Part shown: in pieces, positions 51,683-59,932 of the stretch
Position numbering within the stretch: position 1 is the stretch's first letter
Layout: each line of letters begins with the position of its first letter
From: JAKASV01 sp963754845
GTDB taxonomy: Bacteria > Babelota > Babeliae > Babelales > Vermiphilaceae
DNA: 64,000 bases
Direction: 5' to 3'
NCBI GenBank assembly: GCA_963754845.1
Contig: CAVWHE010000001.1
Coordinates: 372,001-436,000 of the forward strand
Notes under the pieces: model-generated
Seen by the model: only the letters and a program-made list of their open reading frames with translations
Told to the model about the DNA's origin: nothing
Database searches by the model: none
Program-made: the position numbers and the translations under genes

Positions 51683-53986
51683 ATGAAAAGAGCAAAATTT
51701 TTTGTAAGGCTCCTCCCCTTGATCTGCGCGGGAGTCCATCTTCTCCACGGAGCCGACGATGGTACGTGCACCATGGGTGCTGATAAAGGTAAGTCACGAG
51801 AACACGTTATGCCTTTCTCTGCAGACGAACCTCTCGGTAATATACCCAGCCCGAGCCTCGAAGGAATTCTTCATCCGACCGGCCCTTCGTCGGGAGATGG
51901 AGACCTGGAGATTGCGGTCCTCCATGAAGCTGTCAATGTGGCATTGAGGAAAGTTGGTGCTGTTTCCCAACCAGTGCGCATGCTTGCCTGGCCATGTCAC
52001 GATCACCTTCTCTATAGACCTGGGCACACCAACCGTGGACCCTTATCTGACTTTTGTGTCGCTGCCAATGAGGCCTTTAGGAATATCAACGGTGCCATCG
52101 GCACAAGCCTTGTGCCCGTCTCGCCCCTTGAAATTTTGGTCAATGCCGATGCCCGGGCAATGATTGCAGACAACGACCAACGCACGGCCTTTTTTGCTTG
52201 CATGTACGCCACGCGTGCGCTTGCGTGGCACTTTCAGCGCGGCAAATCTCTTGAGGATGGAGCTGATTTGATTGCGGCGTGCTCACAACTTTTTGCCATC
52301 AATGATATCCACCATGCAGCAATTTTTCGCAAATTTGAAGATGTTATGGTTAAAATGTTGCGCGAATTTCGTACGCTTGCCGCCCGCATGGCGCTCACCT
52401 ACAGCTCGTCTTGCGTCCTAAACCCATCTGATGCTGCGCAAAAATGTGCTATCGCTGCTCTTAAGAGGCGTAAAAAATGTGATGTTGTTGAGGCCAGCGA
52501 TCCTGCACAAAAAAAACTTCTTTCCGATGTTAATAATGAAATTTTTCGCTACGCCTGTACTCACGCACATGAGGAAGAAGAAAAAGTTCTTGACCATGCT
52601 CGTTGCCTCGCAAAGAGCGACAAGCTTTTTGAAAGAAAACTGGGCGCCTATGCCCAGGCTGGTATTTGTCAAGAAAAGGTTGCTATAATACACGAAAAGA
52701 TTTGTCTGTGCCTTGCCATGCTCCAAGAATCTCTTAGAAGCGTCGCAGACAAACTTCCCGATGATGACGTCGTTAAAGAGGTTCTCGTGTCTGTGCTCAA
52801 GGGCAATGGCAGTGCCATCAATGATTATGGTTTCATTGAAGGCCGCATTGCAAGTACGTGTAGTCAAATTTTACTCGATCGTCTGGGCATTGTGCTCATG
52901 CCGTTTTTCTCAGAGGTCTGCGCACTCGCCGAGCAGGTCGTGGATTCCCTGAGCGTCAGGCTAATAACAAGACCTCAGTCCACAAAAGTACGCTCAGGCT
53001 CCATTGTTATGAGCTTACCCACAGGCTCCATTGTTATGAAGTCACCCAATAGTGATGACATACTGCGGCTTTTTGGCGAAAAGGACGCGTGCATAGTGCG
53101 TGCGCGCGAGATTCTTGATGTTCTCGACGCTTTTTTTGATATGTACGACGATCACTCAACGCCTCGTGCCTCTCAGAATCATTCTCAGCCGTCAGAACAG
53201 GATGAACAGGATTTTTTTGCCGATCTTGACGTAACAAAGGGCGAGAGGACCGCGAAGAGATGCGGAGGACGCGGTACAGCAAAAAGAGCGGGAAAATCAA
53301 GATCTCGGGTGCGACCACATACACGTTGCGGTCAGTTTTCTGCTGCGTGTTCAGCAGCCTCTGCAGCTGCTGCGGCTTCAGCCGAGCCAGACGAGGAAGT
53401 CGATGGTTCATGTACAGATACAGAGCCTGCGCCGACACACGTGCCACGTGTTCCCCATTATGCCCGACGTGTTCTGCGATGGTTTGATACCGAATTCAGC
53501 AAGAAGTGTTCGTGGGAATCCGCCATGTACCACACTTTCGCGCCCTTGACAGACTTTTATCTCATAAACGAGGGTGTGCACGATGCGTGGCGCAATGAAA
53601 TCCGCAACCGCATCCTTCATGAAGAAGCGTACGACGATAGATACAGTATGCCGGGCGCTATAGTGCTCGAGGGTGGTTGCCTTGCCCATGTTGTCTTCAG
53701 CTGCACGGTTGGCCGTGACGGACTCGTGTATCATCGTGGGTATCGCTTCACAGCAGCCGATGAGCTTAAAAATAAATTTCATATTTCTGCGCACGACTTG
53801 TATGATGCCGCTAGCCAAAGTTCGGCAGCACATGCCCGTGTTTCAGGTTCGGCGCGTGTAGCAGCGCGTTCGAAAATATTTAAGATGGCATTTGTCGAGC
53901 AAGATTGTGCTTCAAAGATTGTGATTTACGATGAGCGTAATGGAGTTCGTATTGTTTTGTACCGATGTCCTGGGCTGATGCATTAA
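51683..53986 (+). CDS. Large exported protein with a distinct C-terminal domain (767 aa)
   Basis: The ATG at 51683 has GGAG 9 bases upstream; the signal peptide is KRAKFFVRLLPLICAGVHLLHG. The long central part is helical and Cys-containing (about 85-530), with paired-helix segments such as IFRYACTHAHEEEEKVLDHA. A basic, low-complexity linker (KRAGKSRSRVRPHTR, then an Ala run) separates a compact C-terminal domain of about 150 residues. This domain carries WFDTEFSKKCSWESAMYHTF, LINEGVHDAWRNEIRN, YSMPGAIVLEGG and GLVYHRGYRF. The conserved-looking His/Tyr/Arg pattern suggests an enzymatic or toxin-like domain, but I cannot name the family. An in-frame 27-bp-period duplication (GSIVMSLPT/GSIVMKSPN) lies near residue 440. 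Function unknown. Confidence 0.7.
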   Translation: MKRAKFFVRLLPLICAGVHLLHGADDGTCTMGADKGKSREHVMPFSADEPLGNIPSPSLEGILHPTGPSSGDGDLEIAVLHEAVNVALRKVGAVSQPVRMLAWPCHDHLLYRPGHTNRGPLSDFCVAANEAFRNINGAIGTSLVPVSPLEILVNADARAMIADNDQRTAFFACMYATRALAWHFQRGKSLEDGADLIAACSQLFAINDIHHAAIFRKFEDVMVKMLREFRTLAARMALTYSSSCVLNPSDAAQKCAIAALKRRKKCDVVEASDPAQKKLLSDVNNEIFRYACTHAHEEEEKVLDHARCLAKSDKLFERKLGAYAQAGICQEKVAIIHEKICLCLAMLQESLRSVADKLPDDDVVKEVLVSVLKGNGSAINDYGFIEGRIASTCSQILLDRLGIVLMPFFSEVCALAEQVVDSLSVRLITRPQSTKVRSGSIVMSLPTGSIVMKSPNSDDILRLFGEKDACIVRAREILDVLDAFFDMYDDHSTPRASQNHSQPSEQDEQDFFADLDVTKGERTAKRCGGRGTAKRAGKSRSRVRPHTRCGQFSAACSAASAAAAASAEPDEEVDGSCTDTEPAPTHVPRVPHYARRVLRWFDTEFSKKCSWESAMYHTFAPLTDFYLINEGVHDAWRNEIRNRILHEEAYDDRYSMPGAIVLEGGCLAHVVFSCTVGRDGLVYHRGYRFTAADELKNKFHISAHDLYDAASQSSAAHARVSGSARVAARSKIFKMAFVEQDCASKIVIYDERNGVRIVLYRCPGLMH

Positions 53987-54075
53987 CGCCTCATAGAGGG
54001 TGAAAGGGCCTTGTCATCGACTTATTAGCTTCTTGTCGGACCACATTGCAGAACCACTGCCAGCCGGCCAACCCG

Positions 54076-54104
54076 CTGGAAATAGTGTCACGTTACGGTA
54101 TACT
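54076..54104 (+). promoter_or_regulatory. Candidate promoter for the thioredoxin-like gene
   Basis: CTGGAA (54076-54081), a 17-nt spacer and TATACT (54099-54104) stand about 65 bases before the start. Confidence 0.45.
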
Positions 54105-54168
54105 GTGGACGGCGTGTATCGTTACGTTACCCTGCGCTTCGGCGATCTTTATTGCGAAAGGAAAAAGC

Positions 54169-54660
54169 ATGAAAAAGTTGATCTTTGCTTCACTCGTTAC
54201 GTGCGTGCTCTCGTGTACCTCTCTGTCGAGCCTGGCCGTGGATACCGTCGCTGCTTCTTCGAAGTGCGAGACTAAGGCCTGCAAAGTTAAAAACAAGGGT
54301 GAGGCTGCTGTTGTCGAGTGTTCGTCAGAATCACAGCTTAAAAAAGTTCTTGAAGGGAACGATCGCGTTGTTGTTGATTATTACACCCCGTTTTGTGGTC
54401 CCTGCAAAAGAATGGCTCCCGTCTTTGCATCGGTGGCTGAAAGCACAAAGGACGTGACGTTCGTAAAGGTCAATCTTGGCGAACACACCAAGCTCGGCGA
54501 GCTGCAAACAATCGTGGGGCTCAACGCCGATGTCATCAGCGTTCCAACGTTTGTAACCTTCGTGGGCGGCAAGGAGGTACAGCGAAAAACGGGTGCTATC
54601 GAAAAAAATATCCTGACGGCACTCGCTGCATCGGGCGTCTCCAAAAAACAAGCTTCGTAG
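54169..54660 (+). CDS. Exported thioredoxin-like protein
   Basis: A 163-aa thioredoxin with a signal peptide (KKLIFASLVTCVLSCTSL, possible lipoprotein) started by an ATG with AAAGGA 6 bases upstream. The fold is complete: VVVDYYTPFCGPCKRMAPVF has the redox motif CGPC preceded by Phe, not the usual Trp. Then KVNLGEHTKL, the cis-Pro loop SVPTFVTFVGG and a final helix follow. It probably acts in the periplasm, reducing or exchanging disulfides; the many Cys-rich exported proteins in this window are natural clients (inference). Mature N-terminus has extra Cys (KCETKACKVKNK). It is convergent with the GT11-like gene, only 9 bases apart. Confidence 0.88.
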   Translation: MKKLIFASLVTCVLSCTSLSSLAVDTVAASSKCETKACKVKNKGEAAVVECSSESQLKKVLEGNDRVVVDYYTPFCGPCKRMAPVFASVAESTKDVTFVKVNLGEHTKLGELQTIVGLNADVISVPTFVTFVGGKEVQRKTGAIEKNILTALAASGVSKKQAS

Positions 54661-54669
54661 GTACGGCCG

Positions 54670-55731
54670 TTACGTATTCATTCCTTTGTCCTTCAGGACC
54701 GTGGCGATCAGTGTTGACAATTGTTCGTGGTTTTTCTCGCTGAATGTGGTACGGCTAATATCTGCACCTGTCGCTAGGTCCCTGAATACCGCCCTTGACT
54801 CGGTTACCGTGAGTTTGTTGCCCTGCCAGGTGTATTTTGTTGGGCTTATGACGAGGGAGTGATTTCCCAAAAGGTCGGCTACGACGGCAAGATGCGATTG
54901 GCCTCTTACGAAGCAATCGAATGTTGTCATGGCAAAGAGCGAGGTCGCCACTGCTTTTTGGTCTTGCGTGTTTGCGGGGTCGTAGTTCCACGAAATATTT
55001 GAGCCCGTCACGAGTTTTTTAAGTTTTTCGACGACGGCGGCGGGGTTTTTGTCATCGGTAAAAACGCAGATGTAAACGTTGCGCTGTCCGAGAAGCGTCA
55101 TGAGAAAATTGAGCTGATCTGCGTAGTATTGTTCAGGCGGAAATTTGAGGGGATAGCGCTTGGCGAGGGCCTCGTGAAGTGCGTCGTTGGGGTTGCTGGC
55201 ATTCGAGATCTCCGTCGGCGCCGAGGTATGATGATCTGGCCCCGAGCCTCTTCGTATATGGACAGCAACTGAGACGCAGTTGTCCGGTAGTGTCATCGGG
55301 GAGGTGACGGCAAAAGTGGGCGCGAACATTTTTCGAATTTCGGCGAGCATCGCGCTATCGTCGCGGATGCGCGCGCATGCCGACGGACGGGCGCCGGTCA
55401 GAACAAAAAGAGTTTGTGGTCTTGTTGTTGTGACCGGTTTAGTGAGACCCGTGAGTTCTACTTTGTTCGTGTAGTACGCTTCGTCACTTTCATGAAATTG
55501 TCTTTCCTGAACGGATAGTGCGAATAAGTCCGACGAGGCAAAAGGTTTAAAAAGGAGTGGAACGTTATACTTGAGCGACAGGTACTTGGCCCCGGCGTAC
55601 ACAAGAAGCCGGTCGCCAAGTCGTCCGTGGGGCACTGTGTAGGTAATGGCGACATCGGGCTTTTCTTGGCCATGGCACACGCCGGCTATGCATGCAAACG
55701 CAAGGCTCAGAGCGATGGATATACGTTTCAT
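54670..55731 (-). CDS. Exported GT11/fucosyltransferase-like protein B
   Basis: The chain of 353 aa starts at ATG 55731 (AAGGA 9 bases upstream) with a clear signal peptide (KRISIALSLAFACIAGVCHG). The fold begins YTVPHGRLGDRLLVYAGAKYL, like the GRLGNQ start of alpha-1,2-fucosyltransferases, and has the donor-binding motif VHIRRGSG. FPPEQYYADQLNFL, CVFTDDKNP and GQSHLAVVADLLGNH follow, as in the GT11/fucosyltransferase superfamily. It is a close paralogue of the upstream gene. Donor and acceptor are unknown. That a sugar transferase is exported is odd, since nucleotide-sugar donors are cytosolic; see findings. Confidence 0.65.
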   Translation of the reverse strand: MKRISIALSLAFACIAGVCHGQEKPDVAITYTVPHGRLGDRLLVYAGAKYLSLKYNVPLLFKPFASSDLFALSVQERQFHESDEAYYTNKVELTGLTKPVTTTRPQTLFVLTGARPSACARIRDDSAMLAEIRKMFAPTFAVTSPMTLPDNCVSVAVHIRRGSGPDHHTSAPTEISNASNPNDALHEALAKRYPLKFPPEQYYADQLNFLMTLLGQRNVYICVFTDDKNPAAVVEKLKKLVTGSNISWNYDPANTQDQKAVATSLFAMTTFDCFVRGQSHLAVVADLLGNHSLVISPTKYTWQGNKLTVTESRAVFRDLATGADISRTTFSEKNHEQLSTLIATVLKDKGMNT

Positions 55732-55823
55732 AGTAAACATTCCTTCCTGCTTAATTCGTTTTAACTGTGACGATTGCAATTGACTGACGCTTCCTTCTCG
55801 TGTCTTCATGGAGCGACGCACCT

Positions 55824-56900
55824 TCAAAAGCTTCGGCGTTGCGTCGCCGAGGTGTGGCATATCTTGCCTTTGTTTGCCAGCGATGCTGCAACGAGGCTTT
55901 CAAGAAGCTCGATATTTTCCTTGCTGCACTCAATGTTCCCTATAGTGACGCCTTCTGAATTTCTCACGAGAGCGCGCGCTTCGGTTATGATAAGTTTGTC
56001 GCCACGCCAAATATAGTGCGATGGGTAGATGATTACCGGGTGGTTTCCAATGATGTCGGCGATAATGGCAAAATTAGACTGGCCCCTTATCAAACAATCA
56101 AAACGGGACATGTCAAAAAGGTCATCTATCACCGATTTTTGGTCCTGGGTGTTGGCACGGCTGTAGTCCCACTCGATGCAAGGGTTGGGTATGAGTTTCC
56201 TGAATCTCTCCATGATGGCGGCCGGATTTCTGTCGTCGGTGAAAATGCAAACATACATCGAACGCCCGGCAAGGACTGAGGTGAGGGACGTAAGTTGATC
56301 GACGTAGTAGTGTTCAGGTGGAAATCTGAGCGGCCATTGCCTGGAAAGCGTTGGGTACGGATGACCTTTGTTGACACCGTGGTCAATGATATCGCAGCCC
56401 GAGCCTTTCCTGACGTGGACGGCAACAGAAACGCACTGCTCTGGCAGTTTCTTATACGTGATGGGCACGGCCGGAGCGAACATATTCCGTATTTCTTTAA
56501 GAATTGCCGCATCTCCACGAATGAATGGGTATGATGCTGGTCGTGCACCGTCGACAATAAAGAGCGTCCGAGGCTTCGTTACCTCGGGCAGGGAACTTGA
56601 CCATCGCAGAGGGACGATGTTGGTATAATAGCTCTCATCATGCTGCTGGAGCTGCTGTTCGTAACGTGACATCATAAAAAGATCGCACGGGACAAAGGGC
56701 TTGAAGATGAGTGGAATGTTGAGCTTGCGCGACACGTACTTGGCCTGTGCGTATACCAAAAGCCGGTCTCCGAGGCGCCCTTGGGGTACCTTGTACGTGA
56801 TGGCGGCATCAGGGGGCGTCACCTGAGCGCTCCAGGCCGTAAATCCATTCATGGCAACCAGAACAATGAATACATGCTTCATGATGATAAAATCCCTCAT
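55824..56900 (-). CDS. Exported GT11/fucosyltransferase-like protein A
   Basis: A paralogue of the gene just downstream. ATG at 56900 overlaps the stop of the GT47-like gene (ATGA); an inner ATG at 56882 has AGGGA 10 bases upstream and gives the signal peptide KHVFIVLVAMNGFTAWSAQ. Then YKVPQGRLGDRLLVYAQAKYV, VSVAVHVRKGSG (HVRKG where the sister has HIRRG), FPPEHYYVDQLTSL, CIFTDDRNP and GQSNFAIIADIIGNH. The two copies are about half identical by eye and arose by tandem duplication. It is last but one in the minus-strand sugar locus. Exact linkage unknown. Confidence 0.65.
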   Translation of the reverse strand: MRDFIIMKHVFIVLVAMNGFTAWSAQVTPPDAAITYKVPQGRLGDRLLVYAQAKYVSRKLNIPLIFKPFVPCDLFMMSRYEQQLQQHDESYYTNIVPLRWSSSLPEVTKPRTLFIVDGARPASYPFIRGDAAILKEIRNMFAPAVPITYKKLPEQCVSVAVHVRKGSGCDIIDHGVNKGHPYPTLSRQWPLRFPPEHYYVDQLTSLTSVLAGRSMYVCIFTDDRNPAAIMERFRKLIPNPCIEWDYSRANTQDQKSVIDDLFDMSRFDCLIRGQSNFAIIADIIGNHPVIIYPSHYIWRGDKLIITEARALVRNSEGVTIGNIECSKENIELLESLVAASLANKGKICHTSATQRRSF

Positions 56901-57853
56901 ATGCGCTCTTGGCGGTTATAGTAGTTCTCGACGACACTCACGAGATTGTCCGCCGAAAATTTTCTATACGCCTGGCGACAAGCATCTCGCATGCGTTCCT
57001 CCTCGCTTGCCGATACACGTGCCAGAATTTCGGCGATCTGTCCTATTTCGGACTCCTTGACATTCATGGTGCACGTACTCCAATCAAATCCATCCGGCAG
57101 AATAGCATCGTCAGAGATGAGCACGGGAATGGCTTCTGCGCGCAGGGATTCCCAAAAACGAATGGACCCCGCGTTTAATCCCCGAGGGCACAGAGAAAAA
57201 CGTGAACGTGCCAGAACGTTTTTGTATTCGTCAAGGCCTGGTTTGTAAAACCATTTAGGACGTTCTTTGATAACGGCACTTTCCGGGTGCCTCATGCTTA
57301 CGAGACCTTGGCGAATCGGATGACACGCGGCCTGCCCGATGAATGTGTACCAAATGTCCTTAACCGGTACAGCGTCAACGCCATTGATCGCGTAGTGCGG
57401 CATTGCTACTATCTTGACTTTCGGATGTTTTTCCCACGCCAAGGTCGCCGATGGAGTGAACACGCACTCGATGCCGATATCTGCAAGAAGTTGCAAAATT
57501 GCCTCGCGATTGTAGTTGAGATTGTAGACTACCGTGAACCCGCCCTCTTTACACACGTCCTTGAGCTGGTTCCGTAGAAAGTCAAGTTTCTCCGCAAGCA
57601 TGCCCTCGTTGTCGCGCGTCGCCCTCCAGAGGCCTCGCCAGGGTATTGCCAGATAGTGTAGCTTTTTGTGAAAATCCTTTTTTCTCAGAATTTCATAAGC
57701 GTTAATTTCAAGCTGTGCGGGATCCAGTGCAAAGTATGCGGAAAAATACGTGTGAATAGTAAGTTTGTGGCACGTCGTGGAGGGGGCGGCGAATATGTGA
57801 AGCGCGGCCACACATGTCATTATTCTCCCAAGCCGGGCAATTGTGTATCTCAT
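56897..57853 (-). CDS. Exported exostosin-like (GT47) glycosyltransferase
   Basis: A 318-aa protein with a signal-peptide-like N-terminus (RYTIARLGRIMTCVAALHIFA); GGAA is 5-6 bases before the ATG. The C-terminal half has the exostosin signature: RSRFSLCPRGLNAGSIRFWESLRAEAIPVLISDDAILPDGFDW, which reads as the CPRG nucleotide-sugar site and the SDD[AY]xLP loop of GT47. Eukaryotic exostosins build heparan sulfate in the Golgi; bacterial relatives add diverse sugars. The stop overlaps the start of the first GT11-like gene, so they are coupled. Substrate unknown. Confidence 0.7.
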   Translation of the reverse strand: MRYTIARLGRIMTCVAALHIFAAPSTTCHKLTIHTYFSAYFALDPAQLEINAYEILRKKDFHKKLHYLAIPWRGLWRATRDNEGMLAEKLDFLRNQLKDVCKEGGFTVVYNLNYNREAILQLLADIGIECVFTPSATLAWEKHPKVKIVAMPHYAINGVDAVPVKDIWYTFIGQAACHPIRQGLVSMRHPESAVIKERPKWFYKPGLDEYKNVLARSRFSLCPRGLNAGSIRFWESLRAEAIPVLISDDAILPDGFDWSTCTMNVKESEIGQIAEILARVSASEEERMRDACRQAYRKFSADNLVSVVENYYNRQERI

Positions 57854-57904
57854 GAACGTTCCGATTCAAGAACTACGCGTGAGGCGGGGGTGCCCAGTTT
57901 TCCG

Positions 57905-57933
57905 AGACGACCGCGTGGCTGCGTCGTCTTTTT
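57905..57933 (+). terminator. Plus-strand hairpin terminator between galE and GT47
   Basis: AGACGAC (57905-57911) and GTCGTCT (57922-57928) with an 11-nt loop, followed by a T run. It points in the plus direction although the flanking genes are on the minus strand, so it may limit antisense transcripts. Confidence 0.4.
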
Positions 57934-57973
57934 AAGAAATTTCGGCCACCCCTTCGTCACGCACCACCGACCT

Positions 57974-59035
57974 TTACCACGCGGCGTAGGCGGCGTTTTC
58001 ATCGAAGCCAAACTGATCCGTCGTTTCCATTATGTAATTAAGCGTCGAGTATTGGGGCTCCCAGCCGAGTATTTTCTTTGCCTTTGAAAAATCAGAAACG
58101 AGTTCTGGTGAATCTGCCGGTCTGTTAGGAGCGACAATGACATTAACCTTTGTGTGGTAGAAATCTTCAGCAGCCTTTACAAGCTCTTTGATAGACAAGG
58201 TTAAATTCGTTCCAAGTTGAAAGACGTCGGAGGGGCCTCCGTTCCTGAGGTATTCGAGAGCCATACGATTTGCCCCTGCCACATCTTTAACATGTATCCA
58301 ACTCCTTACGCACGTTCCATCGGTGGTTGGATGCTTATCTCCGAAGATCGTAAACGGCAGGTTGTTTTTGGCGGCGTGAAACAAGATAGGGACGATGTGA
58401 TTTTCTGGGTTGTGCTCCTCGCCAATGCCAAACTCAGGATTAGCTCCCACGGTATTTATAAAGCGCAGCGAGACGTATTTGAGTCCGTAGGCCTTGTGCG
58501 CATCTTCAAGTATGTCTTCAACCATGACCTTCGAGCGGGCATAAGGGCTCAGCGGATTCCGTGGATGCTCCTCGGTTACGGGCAAAAATTGTGCGTTTCC
58601 ATAAATCGATCTGCTTGACGCAAAGATGATCTTATCCACATTGTATGCACGCATAACGCGCAGGAGCACAAGCGTTTTACTAACATTTGTTTCGTAGAAA
58701 GCAAGAGGATCCTTGAACGATTCACATACAACAGCACGCGCAGCGCAGTGAATGACGGCATCTACTTTATTGTTGGTAAAAATATCGGCCAAAACATCCC
58801 CATCGGCAAAATCTGCCTCGATGTACCGCGCCCAAGGAAATCTCTTTTTTATCTTTGAGTCGATAACAATGACGTCATTGCCATGCTGAGCACATTCAAG
58901 GGCTACCTGTGAACCTATATAGCCCGCTCCCCCCGTGACAAGAACTACTGGCTGTGCTTCACCTTCCTCGGTATGCAAGGAATAACAACACATCAAGATC
59001 GCAGAAAGAACGACGTACTGTGCACTCATCTTCAC
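57974..59035 (-). CDS. galE: UDP-glucose 4-epimerase family protein with N-terminal signal-like segment
   Basis: An extended short-chain dehydrogenase of GalE type. Seen: NAD-binding VLVTGGAGYIGSQ (TGGAGYIG at 34-41), FASSRSIYGN with the active-site Ser, catalytic Tyr/Lys in YARSKVMVED, and RFINTVGANPEFGIGEEH, typical of GalE. The start is taken at GTG 59035 (AGAGG 4-5 bases upstream), which gives MKMSAQYVVLSAILMCCYSLH ahead of the enzyme, a signal-peptide-like extension absent from ordinary GalE. ATG at 59029 is possible, but the extension remains. It interconverts UDP-glucose and UDP-galactose, or UDP-glucuronate and UDP-galacturonate in the context of ugd. An IS element lies immediately upstream. 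Confidence 0.85.
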   Translation of the reverse strand: MKMSAQYVVLSAILMCCYSLHTEEGEAQPVVLVTGGAGYIGSQVALECAQHGNDVIVIDSKIKKRFPWARYIEADFADGDVLADIFTNNKVDAVIHCAARAVVCESFKDPLAFYETNVSKTLVLLRVMRAYNVDKIIFASSRSIYGNAQFLPVTEEHPRNPLSPYARSKVMVEDILEDAHKAYGLKYVSLRFINTVGANPEFGIGEEHNPENHIVPILFHAAKNNLPFTIFGDKHPTTDGTCVRSWIHVKDVAGANRMALEYLRNGGPSDVFQLGTNLTLSIKELVKAAEDFYHTKVNVIVAPNRPADSPELVSDFSKAKKILGWEPQYSTLNYIMETTDQFGFDENAAYAAW

Positions 59036-59058
59036 GAGACCTCTTTTTTTGTTGACTA

Positions 59059-59906
59059 GGCCCTGTTGACTTTTTATCGGAGCCATATGCAAGTCCCCAC
59101 AAAAAGCAGAAAGGCCCGGTAATTGCGCAGCTTTTTATCGAAACGAGAAAAAATGCGTCTGTACTGCTTAATCTTTGAAAAGAAACACTCGATGACAGAC
59201 CTCTCCTTGTAGACGTGTTTGTCGTATTCCACAACTTGCGTTCGATTACTTTTGCCTGGGATTACCGGGCAACAATTTTGAGCCCTTATTTGCCTGCGAA
59301 AAGGGTCCGAGTCATACCCCATGTCACCGATGATATGCAATTCAGAATCTCCCTTAATAAGCTCCTCTCCTTGGGTGATGTCGGCAACTTGGCCTGGTGT
59401 AATAATGAATTTAAGAGGATTTCCGAGAGCATCAACCTTAGCATGGACCTTTGTAGTGAAGCCCCCCTTGCTTCGCCCAAGACCCTCTTCTGCTTGTTTG
59501 CCGTGGCCAGCTGCGCACGGATGTGCTCTGACTATTGTTGCGTCAACAGACAGATACTCCTGGTCAGGGTCGCGTATACAAAAGGCAAAAAGTTTCTCCC
59601 ATACGCCCTTTTTGCTCCAGGCATCGAATCTTTTGTATACACTGTTCCACGCGCCGTATCGTTCTGGCAACTCCCTCCATTGCGCTCCAGTTCGCATAAT
59701 CCAGTACACTGCCTCAACGAAGTTCCTGAGCCTTTCTTCGCTGACGACGTAAATTTTGGCGTCTTCTTTCAGGAAGGCAAACATTTTTTCCCACGCATCA
59801 CTTGTGATATACTTTCCCTGCATGATAGCTCCTGTTCGAGTGTTCCATTTTTTTGGATTGGAGTTATCATGCAAAAAAATCAGCGTTTTGAAAAGTCAAC
59901 AGGGCC
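59059..59906 (-). mobile_element. Intact IS5-family insertion sequence (848 bp)
   Basis: Terminal inverted repeats GGCCCTGTTGACTTTT lie at 59059-59074 and, inverted, at 59891-59906. The outside dinucleotides are TA on both sides (59057-59058 and 59907-59908), fitting a TA target duplication of the IS427-like group. It holds one complete transposase gene. It sits between ugd and galE in a minus-strand locus and may separate their transcripts or supply one. No second copy was seen in this window. Confidence 0.9.
59074..59823 (-). CDS. IS5-family transposase
   Basis: A DDE transposase of 249 aa, uninterrupted. ATG at 59823 has AGGAG 5 bases upstream; the frame extends to 59874, but without such a site. 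Seen: DUF4096-type N-terminus with YWIMRTGAQWRELPERYGAWNSVYKRF at about 37-63, first Asp in SVDATIVRAH, GRSKGGFTTKVHAKVDALGNPL, second Asp in IGDMGYDSD, and the final Glu in YKERSVIECFFSKIKQYRRIF. It ends within the inverted repeat. Unlike many IS427-group elements it needs no frameshift. Confidence 0.93.
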   Translation of the reverse strand: MQGKYITSDAWEKMFAFLKEDAKIYVVSEERLRNFVEAVYWIMRTGAQWRELPERYGAWNSVYKRFDAWSKKGVWEKLFAFCIRDPDQEYLSVDATIVRAHPCAAGHGKQAEEGLGRSKGGFTTKVHAKVDALGNPLKFIITPGQVADITQGEELIKGDSELHIIGDMGYDSDPFRRQIRAQNCCPVIPGKSNRTQVVEYDKHVYKERSVIECFFSKIKQYRRIFSRFDKKLRNYRAFLLFVGTCIWLR

Positions 59907-59932
59907 TAATGATAAACGCGGTTCCATTGTCG

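Noticed and set aside
59036..59092. Longer galE start at 59092
   Set aside because: The extension runs into the inverted repeat of the IS element, so it is younger than the gene; AGAGG supports the start at 59035.
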